Shown here piece by piece: positions 1-12,109 of a stretch of DNA of 64,000 nucleotides. Source of the DNA: Ostrinia nubilalis (lineage: Eukaryota; Arthropoda; Insecta; Lepidoptera; Crambidae). The position numbers and the translations under genes were made by a program. Position 1 is the first letter of the stretch, and each line of letters opens with the position of its first letter. The stretch is from the NCBI RefSeq assembly GCF_963855985.1, contig NC_087100.1, forward strand, positions 221,001-285,000. Reading direction: 5' to 3'. Below the pieces are notes generated by a model. It was not told the origin of the DNA, did not search any database, and was given only the letters and a program-made list of their open reading frames with translations.

Positions 1-140
1 CTTAATTTACAGGTAATTTAAAATTAATTAAGTTTTTAAGACTAGAATGAAGGATCTTTTTAAAAAAGTTGTGATTTCAAATTATTAGGGAATAGTATTA
101 GGTATGTTCGGTCGCGTCAAATATCTCCCTCGGCACGCAC

Positions 141-1236
141 CCAGCGGTCGCGCACCAGCACGTAGTCGGCGTGCGCGCCGGGCCGGTGCGGCGGCAGCAC
201 GCCCCACACGCGCGCGCCGGGCCGCAGGCGCGCCGCCGGGCCGCAGCGCACGGCCGTGCCCGCGAAGTCGCGCCCGCACACCAGCGGGAACTCCACGCCC
301 TCCGCGCCCTCCGCGCCCTCCACGCTGCGCAGCGCGTTCAGCACGCGCGACCCGTAGCCGCCTGGAAAGCAATTTATTTTCATGAAAAAAAAAACAACAT
401 AATCTACTATATAAAAATAAGTCGGGTTTTCCTCCCTGACGCTATAACTCCAGAACGCACGAACCGATTTCCACGGTTTTGCATTCGTTGGAAAGGTCTC
501 GGGCTCCGTGAGGTTTATAGCAAAGAAAATTCGGGAAAAGGGGGTAAAACGGGATCCACGCGTACGAAGTCGCGGGCCGCCGCTAGTATATAATAAATAA
601 TAGAATAGGCACTTTAGATCAAATATGCCTTACGTTTCGCTAAATGGAACAAAACGAAACTTTTAAAAACTCTGTTAAAGAAGGAATTAAGTAAAAAGTA
701 TTTTATTTGCCAACAAAAGAATTACAGTTTGTTTATCTAGCGGCTGCTGCACTAAGCTGTGCTTGTGTCGCGGCAGCCTTAAGTAACACAGGTTAACAAT
801 GTTGATAAAATATAGTGAGGACACACGGTACATGGCAATTAACAGTTATTAAACTCTTTAAGATAACTCCATAAGATCCATAATTAGTGGTACATGCATC
901 AACGTGGAATCTAAGATAATTTCTCCTGATATTGGCACGAATCGGCACCTGTAACTTGATTCGCGACAGAGGCTCACTGCAGTCTATTACGCCTTTAGTG
1001 CTTCTGCATGTTTTTTTAATATATATTTTTTAAAAGTCAGCCTCACCCAGCATGGCGACGTCGAGCGGGTTGATGGAGGAGGCGGCGACGCGCACGAGCA
1101 CGTCGTCGGGCGCGCGCAGGGCGGGCACGCGCGCCGCCTCCAGCCGCAGCTCGTCCAGCGCGCCGTACGCGTGCGCGCGCCACGCCGCCATGCGGCCCGC
1201 GCCGCGCACCGCGCCCAGCGCCGGCGCCGCTGCCAT
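141..1236 (-). CDS. RTN4IP1: Reticulon-4-interacting protein 1-like mitochondrial oxidoreductase, first two coding exons (partial)
   Basis: Two exons are readable on the minus strand. Exon 1 (1236 down to 1047) starts at ATG and encodes the N-terminal GroES-like fold, including the segment [11 protein letters not shown]; it ends in phase 1 at a GTGAGG donor. Exon 2 (361 down to 141) continues with GGYG and carries [12 protein letters not shown], then [20 protein letters not shown], ending in phase 0 at a GTGCGT donor. These match the start of the zinc-type alcohol dehydrogenase/quinone oxidoreductase family member RTN4IP1 (OPA10), a mitochondrial NADPH-dependent protein that in animals supports coenzyme Q synthesis. 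The Rossmann NADPH-binding half lies beyond the left edge. The chosen ATG gives a short arginine/alanine-rich leader, plausible for mitochondrial import; a second in-frame ATG lies before [10 protein letters not shown] possible acceptor (TTCCAG) just upstream leaves room for a 5' UTR exon. Confidence 0.8.
401..586 (+). mobile_element. Helitron-like non-autonomous element
   Basis: A block in the first intron of the RTN4IP1-like gene ends with GGGCCGCCGCTAGT, a small GC hairpin followed by CTAGT, the usual Helitron 3' signature. The last ~40 bp, around CCACGCGTACGAAGTCGCGG, recur at 45705-45737. No coding capacity. Confidence 0.5.
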
Positions 1237-1315
1237 CGCCAAGGATCACTGGAAATACATTTTGTTATGTCAGGACACCACAAGCGCATCAACAATAATT
1301 AACTTTTTAAAAAAA

Positions 1316-1733
1316 TAAAACCGACTTCAAATGCGTGAACACAAAAAAAAAACTAAAAATTAAAAATATTGCGTATAAAAAAGTTCATCCCCAATTTTCC
1401 ACCCTTGGGGGTGAAATATTTTCTTCAAATTCGCATGAAACCACCCTTTTGATAATACCTATTCAACAAAAAAATAATCGTTCAAATTGATTTATAATCG
1501 GCGGAGATATTGCGTATAAAAAAGTTCATCCCCAATTTTCCACCCTTGGGGGTTGTTTTTTCTATTATTAAATTTAAATGGGACCACCCTTGAGGTATTA
1601 CCTATACGCCGAAAAAAGATTTGTTCAAATCGGTTCATAATTGGCGGAGTTATCGCGTAACAAACATAGAAAAAAAAAAAAAACATACGGGTCGAATTGA
1701 GAACCTCCTCCTTTTTTGAAGTCGGTTGAAAAC
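1316..1733. mobile_element. TIR element (MITE) with an internal duplication
   Basis: The ends read AAAACCGACTTCAAA and TTTGAAGTCGGTTGAAAA, an inverted pair. Inside, a segment beginning ATTGCGTATAAAAAAGTTCA is present twice (near 1367 and 1509), giving an imperfect ~140-bp tandem duplication. It is an abundant type of lepidopteran interspersed repeat and does not code. Confidence 0.6.
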
Positions 1734-3022
1734 ACAGAGAATGTAGGCCAAGCGATGTCATCATGGACCTATTATGTCGTGTCATGAAAACTACTAAACC
1801 TTAGTGACTCATAAATAAAAATCAGTACATGGTAGAAAAATTATTTGTAAATACAAACCAAATTTTAAAGGTATCACCCGATAACATAACAAATAACTTT
1901 ACCCTGTATAAAAATGAATCCCTATTTTTCATGGGTGAAAGGATGGACCGATTTCTAAAATTATTTTTCATTGCATTCGTTATTGTCAGTTCCTGTGCAA
2001 GAAAAATTAAAAAAAAATTAGAAAAGAAATGGAATAAACTTAACAGCCATATTAACTTTCCATAAGTTCTACAAAATCAGTCGGGTCAGCTACTTTGAAT
2101 AACACAAGTAAAACTTAGTAGTTAACTAGCCTAGCCCTTAGATATGGTTACATCCCTGAATTTATTTGTATTTATACAAGGTGTCTTAGTAAACTATTCC
2201 AACCGGAAAGAGTGATTTTGGTGATTAAATACAACAGCTTTTTGTTTTTATGATCACTATAAAGTAAATTCAAGCTCCAAAATTAGTCTTTCGGATCTTC
2301 AGAGTGTAAACATTAATATTTTTTTTAAATAAACTCACCTGTTGAAGACCAGTTTCTTGGATGATAAATGCTGAGCGAGCCTATTGGTATTGACGTAGTG
2401 GCCCACTATTTTCTATACCTATTCGCTTTCGTTTGTTATCTATACTAATATTATAAATGCGAAAGTAACTCTGTCTATCTTGCTTTCACGCCTAAATCAC
2501 TGAACTGATTTTGATGAAATTTGGCATAGAGATAGTATAAAAGGAATAGGGAAAGGACTTACCAAAGAATACGGACTTACAGGCTTAGATTAATAAAGCC
2601 TTACAGGTTTATAAAATGAAAACTAAACCACAAGCGGCAAATCTTAGTTCAGTAAACGAACCTAAATCGACATAAGAATTCTTAATATTTAATTCATACT
2701 CACAATATTAGGTCCCAAAACTGTGCGTAAATAACAAATTTAACCAATCTCGAGTATTATTTATCAATGTTTTTTCAATTCTTCGTTAAAAAATTGTAGG
2801 CGCCAGAGGTTATAAAAATTTTCTTACCATAAACAAATTGTTTTGACTTTTATTTTTCTACATAGTTTGGTTGTCTATGGTGCACTTTTGACAACAAAAC
2901 ACAGCTGATTGCTGTCAATTTGTGGATTTTTTGCATTTTGGTGTTGATATAAAATTGGATTAGTGAATTGATAAAAACAAAACGTTTATTACACGGTATT
3001 TAGGTGTACACAATTCTGATAA
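1734..3022. other. Intergenic region between RTN4IP1-like and WARS2 genes
   Basis: This AT-rich stretch separates two divergently transcribed genes and should contain both promoters. The only recognisable repeat is the 5' half of a Lep1/Helitron-like element at about 2444-2560 (CTAATATTATAAATGCGAAAG). No convincing TATA box or coding segment was seen. Confidence 0.4.
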
Positions 3023-6000
3023 ATGGATGTCTTCAGGAAAGGTCTCGTTCATTGTAAGCGATGTATTCATGGTTTTCGCCAAAATGCTATCGCTCGAAGT
3101 TTGTCCAGTAAGGTACGTTTATTTACATTATTTCTCTATTAGTTTGGATGGGATTAATGTTTATTTTGAGTTTTGTATAAGATTCCGTAATTTAATAATA
3201 AGTAGACTCGTTTCTAAAGAGCTTCCTGAAGTATTGAACATTCTAACCTATAATCAAGTGATTTCAGAAGAAGAACAGTCATAGGATAGGTGCTTTACAT
3301 TGAGACTTCTTGTAATCTGAAAGCTCTGTCGCGTAGACTCATGTGAGATTTGATAAAAAATTGCAGAGTTTAGAAACGGCGCCGCCAGTGGGCAGCTCTG
3401 CAGAGGCGGGCGACGGTGACGGCGCGGACGAAGCGGGCGCGCGCTGGGAGCGGCGCGTGGTGTCGGGCGTGCAGCCGACGGGAGCGCTGCACGTGGGCAA
3501 CTACTTCGGCGCGGTGCGGCGCTGCGTGCGCCTGCAGGACGCCGGCGACGACCTCACCATCTTCATCGCCGACCTGCACTCGCTCACCACTAAACAGGTC
3601 TTTCTACTAGTCACTACGGAACGGCCATATGAGCGAGGACTTTGGTAGCTGGGGATGAAGCCACCAAGACTAGTTTCATTATTATCTGAAAGCATCTCAT
3701 TTTCTAAATCAAATTATCATGCCACTTCTGTAACACTGTGGATGTACTTAGTAAATTATTGGGTATTGAGCATTGCTTGTTGAAAGCTACTTAGTTTGAC
3801 CCTAGTTTTGGCCATTAATTGTCTGATTCCTCAAACAAAATATACCTCAATCCTTAAATTATAGATATTTTTGGTTCAAATGAAAGTTTGCTTAATCATT
3901 ATTCATGTTCAGATAAGATAAGATAATCATTTATTGTCTTTTCTGTGTAAGTACATTGGTTGTTAAAAATAATACATGCATGTCAAGGTATCAACAGAAT
4001 TGTCCATTTCGGACGTACAATATTTGGTAGTTCAGTATTATCATTCAAAGTTTATACTCACAAAATTATAAAAACAACTCCAGGACCCTCAACAGCTCCA
4101 AGAGAACGTTCTAGACCTAACAGCGTACCTGCTAGCCAGCGGCATCGACCCGGACCGGAGCACACTGTTCGCGCAGTCGGCCGTGCCGCGCCACGCCGAG
4201 CTGTGCTGGCTGCTGGCGTGCCTCGCCACGCACGCGCGGCTGGCGCACCTGCCGCAGTACAAGGAGAAGGCCGCCGCCACCAAGGAGGTGCCGCTGGGGC
4301 TGCTACTCTACCCTGTGCTGCAGGTAGCTTTATTTCAATTCTTTTTTATCCTACTAATATTATAAATGCGAAAGTTTGTATGAATGTCTGGATATCAACA
4401 TGTTTGTTACTCTTTCACGCAAAAAGTACTGAACGGATATTGATGAAACTTTACAGTATTATTGTTTATAACCAAAAATAACATATAGGCTATAATTTAT
4501 GACGATCTGTGACAAACGAAATTTAACGCGGGTGAAGCCGTGGGCAAAAGTTAGTACAAAATATATGTGCCAATATTCATGGCTACTTTAGGAAAAATTA
4601 AAAGATAAAAGCTTTTCAAAATAAAGAAAAAAAAAAACAAAAACTGCAAGAATTTTGAGGTTTTTGAGAGTTGTAGTAGGTACTACTTAGGTTGCTGATA
4701 CAAAAAAAAAAAACAAATATTTGAAGAAAATTTTATAGATTTTTTTTCTTATTATTCCTAAAGTAGTCTTGATCATGTCCACCCTACGGCGCCGGCTTAT
4801 CGTTGAATTTGGGACACGTTGCATAAATAAAATATAATCCCGTTGACCCTCCGTGGAACGCTAAATATAAATACATAATTATGCCTGTGTTGCGAGTGGG
4901 TGACGTGGGTCCATGGGCGACAGGGATCAATTTGTGTAAAGACATAATAAACTGTCGCGTGCAGGCGGCGGACGTGCTGGTGTACCGCGGCACGCACGTG
5001 CCGGTGGGGCGCGACCAGCTGCAGCACCTGCAGGTGGCGGCGCAGCTGGTGCGGACCTTCCGCCACCGCTACGGACCGCTCTTCCCCACGCCGCGCCCGC
5101 TGCTGCCAGGTACTTCCTTCATAATCAACGTAATATACAAAATAAAAAAATATATTGACCAAGACGAAGCGCGAGAACGGACACCGAAGTATGGCTATAT
5201 CGTTCGTTCGTTTCAGCCGAATGACGTCCACTGCTGGACAAAGGCCTCACCCAAGGATTTCCACAAAGACCGGTCCTGCGCCGCCCGCTTCCAGGCATTT
5301 CCCGTGACCTTCACCAGATTGTCGGCCTGCCTAGTTGGAGGCCTGCCCACACTACGTCTTCTGGCTGGTGATAACCACTCGAAAACTTTTCTGCCCCAGC
5401 GGCCATCAGCTCTGCGAGCTATGCCCCGCCCACCTGCTACCACTTGATTTTAGCGATTCGGTCACTTTAGTTCTCCTGCGGATCTCCTCATTTTTCATTC
5501 GATCACGCAAGCACATTATGTCTCGATCAATTTCCCGCATAGTGTAACTACGCCATATGAGTGTAGAGGTTCCTCGCCAAGAGGTAGTACTGAAATATTT
5601 TTTCTTCTCCACAGAGGATGGCAGTGACAGGATACTGAGCTTACGCGACCCGAGTAAGAAAATGTCGAAGTCGGACGCTGACCCCAAGTCGCGGATACTG
5701 CTGAGCGATTCGGACGACGTTATCACTAAAAAAATCAGAAAAGCAGTCACAGACTTCACTCCACAGGTGCGTGAACTTCACCCGAATGACAGAACTAATT
5801 GATGTTTTCAAAATCAAAAAAATATTTATTCAATTTAGACCACAAGTGGCACTTATGAACGTCAAATATAGTAAATATAAAAAAGAAAAGGTAGCGCTTA
5901 TGGGGCACTTTACATGTCTCCTTATCTTTTGGGCCCTACCAGCGCTTCGAGACAAACATATGGCAAGTGCTGAAAAGAAACGCCGGAACAAACTCAGTAA

Positions 6001-6922
6001 CAAACTCTTTGATCACTGCTTCCATTATTTTGTTCTTAAACCGCAGGTGACGTACGAGCCGGAGGCGCGGCCGGGCGTGGCCAACCTGGTGGCGCTGCAC
6101 TGCCTGGCCGCCGACAAGACGCCCGAGGAGGTGGTGGAGGAAAGCGACGGGCTCACCACGGCGCAGTACAAGCGCGAGGTACGCCCCTACGAGCAACCGT
6201 GCCCGCCATCTATCGGAGGTCACAGCTGTCACTCGTCATCGTCCTAATTTCAGACACAAGACGTCCACTGATGAACTGCATCTAGCTCCATTTTGCTACC
6301 TTTATGAGGTCGTTGGTCTACCTTGTGGGTAGACGTCTCATGCTGCGTTTTCCACGGGGTGTAGTGTGAGTTTATGTCAAATGCATTCGATATCGACTAC
6401 GTTAAAAAAATATATTATTATGAAAATTTTAGTTCTTGAAAGTACTCGGTAGGGGCGCTGTACAATCCGTCATACATTTAATGTCATTTTTTACGCATTC
6501 GATATCGAATATAGACTACGCCTCTTGGTAAAACGCAGCGTGAGACGTCCACCCACAAGGTGCACCGACGACCTCATAAAGTACGTGGCTCGGCCTCCAC
6601 TCCAGAACCTTGCTCCCCCATCGGTTTTGCGTACCATGTGCCCTGATCATTGCCACTCGTCGCCCAGTTGTTCTTTAGTCCTCGGAGTTTTTTTGAGAAC
6701 GCTTACGGTCCGCAGGTGGCGCGCGAGCTGTGCGCGACGATCGCACCCATTCGCGAGCGTGCTCGTCAGTACCGCGCGCGGCCGGCGCTGCTGCGCGACG
6801 TGCTGCGGCACGGGGCGGCGCGTGCACGGCCTCGTGCCGACGACGTGTTCCAGCGCGCCGCCGAGCTCACCGGCCTCGCGCCCGCCGCGCCCGCCCGGGC
6901 CGCGCACCTCGCACGAGGCTAA
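3023..6922 (+). CDS. WARS2: Mitochondrial tryptophanyl-tRNA synthetase (7 exons, complete)
   Basis: Charges mitochondrial tRNA-Trp in the matrix. Coding exons: 3023-3112, 3367-3597, 4084-4323, 4965-5109, 5615-5766, 6047-6178 and 6716-6922 (stop TAA). All phases join, giving about 398 residues against ~360 in human WARS2. The start at 3023 rather than the out-of-frame ATG at 3027 gives an Arg/Lys-rich, acid-free leader ([17 protein letters not shown]), a good mitochondrial targeting peptide. Class I signatures are present: HVGN (HIGH-type) at residues ~72-75 within [14 protein letters not shown], and KMSKS at ~251-255. [13 protein letters not shown] in exon 4 is a conserved TrpRS block. The exon 2 donor (GTCTTT) is weak but its phase fits. 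Introns hold an RTE LINE fragment, a Helitron-like repeat and a LINE tail. Confidence 0.93.
3913..3960. repeat. AGATA/GATAA microsatellite at a LINE 3' tail
   Basis: Repeated AGATA/GATAA units precede TCATTTATTGTC, resembling the 3' terminus of a lepidopteran LINE inserted in minus orientation in a WARS2 intron. Confidence 0.35.
4341..4555 (+). mobile_element. Lep1/Helitron-like non-autonomous element
   Basis: Begins CTACTAATATTATAAATGCG, includes CTCTTTCACGCAAAAAGTAC and ends GGGCAAAAGTTAGT. The same family occurs at 2444-2560 (5' part), 47522-47917 (inverted, interrupted) and 52546-52735. Lies in a WARS2 intron. Confidence 0.65.
5195..5560 (-). mobile_element. 5'-truncated RTE-type LINE, 3' end
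   Basis: Read on the minus strand, it encodes a decayed C-terminal LINE reverse-transcriptase tail with [29 protein letters not shown] and then a [19 protein letters not shown] tail. It closely resembles the longer copy at 33646-34074. Located in a WARS2 intron. Confidence 0.7.
5800..6025 (-). repeat. LINE 3'-UTR tail (CR1/Jockey-like)
   Basis: TTTAGACCACAAGTGGCACT followed by TATGAACGTC is shared with 54966-55040 (same orientation) and 20180-20325 (opposite orientation). It behaves like the conserved 3' tail of a 5'-truncated non-LTR element. LINE clade is a guess. Confidence 0.5.
6356..6531. mobile_element. MITE with AGTGTGAGTTT-type ends (copy 1)
   Basis: Ends GTAGTGTGAGTTTATGTC and GACTACGCCTC are imperfectly inverted, with internal ATTCGATATCGA palindromes. 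Relatives lie at 36619-36758 and 55548-55725. It interrupts an RTE-like fragment whose halves are visible on both sides (around 6290-6355 and 6530-6680). Confidence 0.55.
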
Positions 6923-6940
6923 CGACCAGCCGGACCACAA

Positions 6941-7397
6941 TGAGGGCTATCGTTTTTATATTCCATTTGCGATTACCTATAAATGGCTAAGCAGATGCAT
7001 AATTTAAGGTCCCATTATTTGTATTGTATTGCTGTTGGTTTTCCGAATAAAATAAAATAAATAAATAAATACTTAACAGTTGGCACCCCTGGTGATTGAC
7101 AGGACCTTACTCTACAGTGACGCCATCTTGATGAGTACAAATGCGATAGTCCTCCTCCTACCACTTTAGAGCTCACCAGTGAGGGCTATCGTTTTTATAC
7201 TTAACAGTTGGCACCCCTGGTGATTGACAGGACCTCACTCTACAGTGGCGCCATCTTGATGAGTGCAAATGCGATAGTCCTCCTCCTACCGCTTTAGAGC
7301 TCACCGGTTGGTGCCACTGTCTTCGCTCCTAGCAAGTGACAGGACCTTACTCTACAGTGGCGCTAACCGGTGAGCGCTAAAACGATAGCCCTCATTC
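6941..7397. mobile_element. MITE cluster with GAGGGCTATCGTTTT termini and a ~128-bp tandem duplication
   Basis: TGAGGGCTATCGTTTTTATA occurs at 6941 and near 7180; its inverted form AAACGATAGCCCTCA closes the block at ~7379-7394. A unit starting ACTTAACAGTTGGCACCCCT is repeated at 7071 and 7199. The first terminus falls 20 bp after the WARS2 stop codon, so the WARS2 3' UTR contains transposon sequence. Confidence 0.6.
7044..7070 (+). terminator. Candidate WARS2 polyadenylation signals
   Basis: Overlapping AATAAA hexamers occur in GAATAAAATAAAATAAATAA, about 125 nt after the WARS2 stop. No mapping data are available. Confidence 0.45.
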
Positions 7398-9288
7398 AAC
7401 TGGGACTGCGACTGTGACATTTGTAGAACGTGCAATATCCTGGAACCCACCAAAGTTTAGCCCGCTGTCTTAGATTAATAAGGCCTAGAATTAGATGGAT
7501 AGTCTTCATACAAAGGCATCGTCAAAAGTGAGACAAAAATCTTGTCATTACCAGAGTAAATACAAATGAGTAGGTTATCTTCATAGAAACGCACCGGGCG
7601 CAGTTTGTATGTGAACGCGCCAATACGTATGCGGCGCGCACGCACACACTGACAAAATTTAGCGTAGATTAGCGGGGACCCGTGGAGGAGCCAGTCATGC
7701 TTGCGCCGAATTTTGATTTTATCGTAATAAAATGTTATTATTTGTTATATAACACATATTATTAAAATAATAATCAAGTTTAAAAGTTACCTCACTTTTC
7801 GTGCACTTACTATCTATAGCTAGGCTTTATTTGTCTGTGCCGACGCGGGAGCTTAGAAACTCAATAAACTCCCAGTGTAAAATACTACTCTCAAAGAGTT
7901 CCTTTTATTTCTACGCATAATCCTTTAGAAGTACACACGGGCACAGTGTTAACTATCTATTTCCATGACTGCCTGACATGACTAACAATGGGTAGTTAAC
8001 ACTGTTGCCGATAGTACCTAGTTTATGCTTTAAACTGTTGAAAAATCATATAAACAAATTAGGTATTTATTTAGTTAAAATAGTTCGTAAGGATATTTTT
8101 TTTTAATGCTTAGGGATTAAAACAATCCTTTCTTTCTTGTTTGTTAATAGGGATGTACATAAATTAAATAATACAAAAATATCGGTGTTTTTCTACTCGA
8201 CATGTGAAATTATAATTTTAGATTAAAAAAAATTAATATTTTTTTAACCTAACGTTTGTTTGGTTCTTCTACATAGGTAGGTACTTTTTCTTCGAATAAA
8301 GAAAGAATAATAATATATTTTTTGTAGAGTAATAAAATTATACCAACTTTACTGAGTAATCCAAGACAAAGAATATTAATTTTTCTTAATTTATTTTCCA
8401 ATTTAAATATGGTTATTATTAAGCTATTCGGAAATCAATCATTAAAATCGTTCCAGCTATTCTCGAGGGCATAACTAACCCAGTTTTGTTTTATGTATTT
8501 TGATGAAAATGATCGGATGACTGTCTGGATGGATGTTTGGTTACTCTTTTACGCAAAAAACTACTTGAGCATTCCTAGGGAATTACAATAAATTCAACAG
8601 AGAACTTATTAAAACCATTATCTAAATTCCAAAGACTACTATTGTATCTAAGTTTTTAGATTATAACAAAAAGTCTAAGTTGTATAATATTTTAGGTAAT
8701 GTAATAAGCTTCAGTTTACTCAATCTGGAATTGTATCATACTGTATTAGTCACGAAATTACCACTATTGATTAAATACAAATACTTGTTTGTAAGTTATC
8801 AATTATGCTGATTGCTAGGAAATTAAAATTGATATTTATTCAAAGGTCAGTTTATTGGAGCAGTTTCATTAATTTTAAAAATTATTACACCATGTATGTT
8901 TTGTCACTACGCGCGGTTACCATAGCGACGCGATGCACACAATTTCCTCGACGAATCGTATCTTGGCACAATTTGATAAAGTAATCATATTAGAATAAAA
9001 TCTACTGAACTAATAATGGTTCTTAATCGTTTACGGATTGCATAACAGGTGTAGCGGTGGCAAGTTATAAAATTGCGTGTTTTCATCCGCGGGGAATAAG
9101 TCTACTAAAGTCTAAAGTTGCATCTACCAGAAGTATGTCATCAAACAATGTAATGTGATTCCAGTGTATTAATCGATTCTGGATCGTCGGATATACCGTC
9201 GAGTCACAATGGTCCGTGTGGACGGCGAGCATGCGGAGCTGGCGGTGCTGGGGCAGTGAGCGAGGCCGCCGGAGCCGCAGCCGCAGCC
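7398..9288. other. Intergenic region and probable 5' region of the MAK/CILK1-like kinase
   Basis: Mostly AT-rich unique-looking DNA with a decayed Lep1-like fragment at about 8480-8560. GC content rises from ~9200 towards the kinase ATG, where a promoter or 5' UTR is likely. No other gene seen. Confidence 0.35.
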
Positions 9289-11298
9289 ATGAACCGCTAC
9301 GTGGTGCTGCAGCAGCTGGGCGACGGCACCTACGGCTCCGTGGTGCTGGCGCAGCGCCGCGACTCGGGCGAGAAGGTGGCCATCAAGCGCATGAAGCGCA
9401 AGTACTACTCCTGGGACGAGGCCATGAACCTGCGCGAGGTCAAGTCGCTCAAGAAGCTCAACCACGCCAACATCGTGAAGCTGCGCGAGGTCATCCGCGA
9501 GAACGACACGCTGTACTTCGTGTTCGAGTACATGCGCGGCAACCTGTACCAGCTGCTGCGCGACGCCGAGCGGCCCTTCGCCGAGCCCGTGCTGCGCAAC
9601 ATGCTGTACCAGGTGCTGCAGGGCCTGGCGCACATGCACCGCCACGGCTTCTTCCACCGCGACCTCAAGCCCGAGAACCTGCTGTGCGCCGGGCCCGAGC
9701 TCGTCAAGATCGCCGACCTGGGCCTGGCGCGCGAGGTGCGCTCGCGCCCGCCCTACACCGACTACGTGTCCACGCGCTGGTACCGCGCGCCCGAGGTGCT
9801 GCTGCACGACACGCGCTACGGCGCGCCCATCGACCTGTGGGCGCTGGGCTGCATCGCCGCCGAGCTCTACACGTGCCGCCCGCTGTTCCCCGGCAACTCC
9901 GAGATCGACCAGCTGCACAAGATCTGCGCCGTGCTCGGCACGCCCGAGCGCGACGACTGGCCCGAGGGCTACGCGCTGGCCGACGCGCTGCGCTTCCGCT
10001 TCCCGCCCGCCGCCGGCGTGCCGCTGGCGCGCCTCGTGCCCGCCGCCTCGCCGCCCGCGCTGGCGCTGCTGGCCGCGCTGCTGCGCTACCCGCCGCGCGA
10101 CCGCCCCACGGCGCCGCAGGCGCTCCGGTACCTGCCCCGCTTCCGTGCTGACCTTGTTGTTCCGATTTCGTGCTATGATTGTACTTAAGATACAATATTT
10201 GCTTTCAGATTCCCGTATTTCGCAGTGGGCGCCGCATTAATTCTTCCACCACCGGCATCGAGAGCCCGACGGTGAGAGCGGCTCGGTTACGCTTGAATTA
10301 TTTTCATATTTTTAGTATATTGCAGTAATAACGTCTATCTACTGCATTCAGGAGTGGCTCCCGGGCGGAGGCTGAAAACGCGCCGCCGATCATGCAGCAG
10401 CCGGCGCCGCAGCCGCCGCCGCCGGCGCAGCCCGCGCCGCTCATGCGCGACCGCTTCGCCGATATACTCGGGTGGGTGCCCCTATAAGTTCTATTGCACG
10501 TATCGCCGTATCGAATATACTATCGTTGAGCGAGTCATAATAGATACTTAGTTGCTATTTTGTACTCGGAAATCCTCGAATCATGACCCTCCAGCGAGCT
10601 CGGATTGCATTTGCCGGGCTAGCAGATTGTAATGCACAGCGGTGGTGTGGCAGGGGCGAGGTGGTGCACGAGGCGGAGGCGCGGTCGGAGGCGCGGCGCG
10701 GGCGCAGCGTGCTGGGCGCGCTGCAGGTGGCGCCGGCGCCGGCGCCGGGCGCGGCGGCCGCGTACCTGGGCGCCGCTCGCTACGTGGCCGGCGCGCGCAT
10801 CGACACCTCGCTGTTCCACCCGCTGCCGCTCCGCTCGCATCACGGTACGAGTACGCAAACAGTACAAGTAGACAGGTATTTCTATGTTCCTCCGGATTCT
10901 CAGGGCTTTTTTTATATTTTAAAATCGAAATAGTTATACCTACCTGCTAATCGAATCACTAATGAAATACGGTGCATGCGCGTTAGATATAATAAGTGGT
11001 GCGAATAGTATTTTGCACTACCTGCTCTATTTCCTCTACAACATACGACTCAGTTTTGCTAACCGCTGGGCCTCGCCTTGTACATGGTAATTTACTCAAA
11101 TCTATTTTTTGCTCTATCGTAATCGTAACGACCTCGCCTGCCTGCTCGCTACTAAAAGAGAGGTCAGTTCTTTCAAATAGATTAGTGTTGTAGTCGGGCA
11201 CGATGTCGACCCATGGTGGAACGTTGTTTGTTCCAGAAGCGACGGCGGTCGGCAGCGGGGCGGCGCGCGTGGACTGGGCGGCCAAGTACCTGCGCTGA
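9289..11298 (+). CDS. MAK/CILK1 (RCK)-family ciliary Ser/Thr kinase (5 exons, complete)
   Basis: CMGC kinase of the RCK group, which in animals controls ciliary length and intraflagellar-transport turnaround at the tip. Exons: 9289-10127, 10209-10271, 10352-10471, 10654-10844 and 11237-11298 (TGA); phases join to ~424 residues. Exon 1 holds almost the whole catalytic domain: GDGTYG loop (11-16), K33 in VAIK, HRD with D125, TDY activation motif at T157/Y159 (the numbering of human CILK1), then [12 protein letters not shown]. Exon 2 restores the family's post-kinase FPYFAVG segment, which supports the GTACCT donor at 10128. The tail is Pro/Ala-rich and ends VDWAAKYLR, like the conserved end of MAK/CILK1. 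The metal-binding motif reads DLG instead of DFG (143-145). The tail is short (human paralogs exceed 600 residues). AATAAA lies at 11484 and 11504. Confidence 0.9.
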
Positions 11299-12109
11299 AG
11301 CGCCCCTCCCAGTTCTTCGATTGATCGCAAGAATTGGGTCGTTCTACTCCAGAGCGTTGACAAAGACTATTGAATTTTGACCTTTTTGTAGTGATGTGAT
11401 AAAACGTGATGTTTATTCCTGTGGTATCTTGAGATACATGAGTGATGAGAACTGTAATTAGATTGACACGAAATTCATATTATAATAAACAGTTTAAACA
11501 GTAAATAAAGTGATTATGAATGTAATTTGTTTACTTTTTGTTGTGTAATTATCATGTGCATGAGGTACTTAGGTGTGATTATTGGAGTTGTGAACTTTAT
11601 TAAGTTGGATACATAATAAATTTTTTTACCTACCATTTTTACATAACTAGCATCTTTTTCATCATGGTGATGGACTTTCTTCTCCAAGTGTCTGCTTGGC
11701 TTTCATGCTCTGGAACTGTAAAATGTAACTGCCACTTGAAATTAAAGACCTCAAGAGATTCCTCACTATACAGGATTCCAAATTTAACATACTTCCACCA
11801 TTCCAATACATCAGGTATTTTCAGAGAAACAAGTGATGAAATTGTATTAGTTGATTGCGGTTGATTGGGTGAAAACATCAATAAAGTATTGAAAATTCAT
11901 ACCTCTATGAGTAGATATTTTTTCAATGGACAGATTTATTTAGATTTCACATTCTCAAGCCTCAAAATATAAACGGTAACAAAATAACAAGTCTCATTTA
12001 GACAACTTCATTACTATATTATATTATGTACACATTTACTTTCATATAAAATCTGACAGCGATCAACAAGAAAGGTTCGGTCCGGCCCCGCGGCGCGCAC
12101 GGGCGGCGG
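11299..12109. other. Convergent 3' regions of the kinase and TDP-43-like genes
   Basis: Plus-strand AATAAA at 11484-11489 and 11504-11509 would serve the kinase. Minus-strand AATAAA at 11940-11935 would serve the TDP-43-like gene. No coding segment recognised. Confidence 0.45.

Noticed and set aside
9169..9918. Long minus-strand frame opposite the kinase exon
   Set aside because: An antisense shadow caused by extreme GC3 bias; the plus strand has all kinase motifs.
10983..11363. 126-codon minus-strand frame near the kinase 3' end
   Set aside because: No family recognised, and it overlaps the terminal kinase exon antisense.
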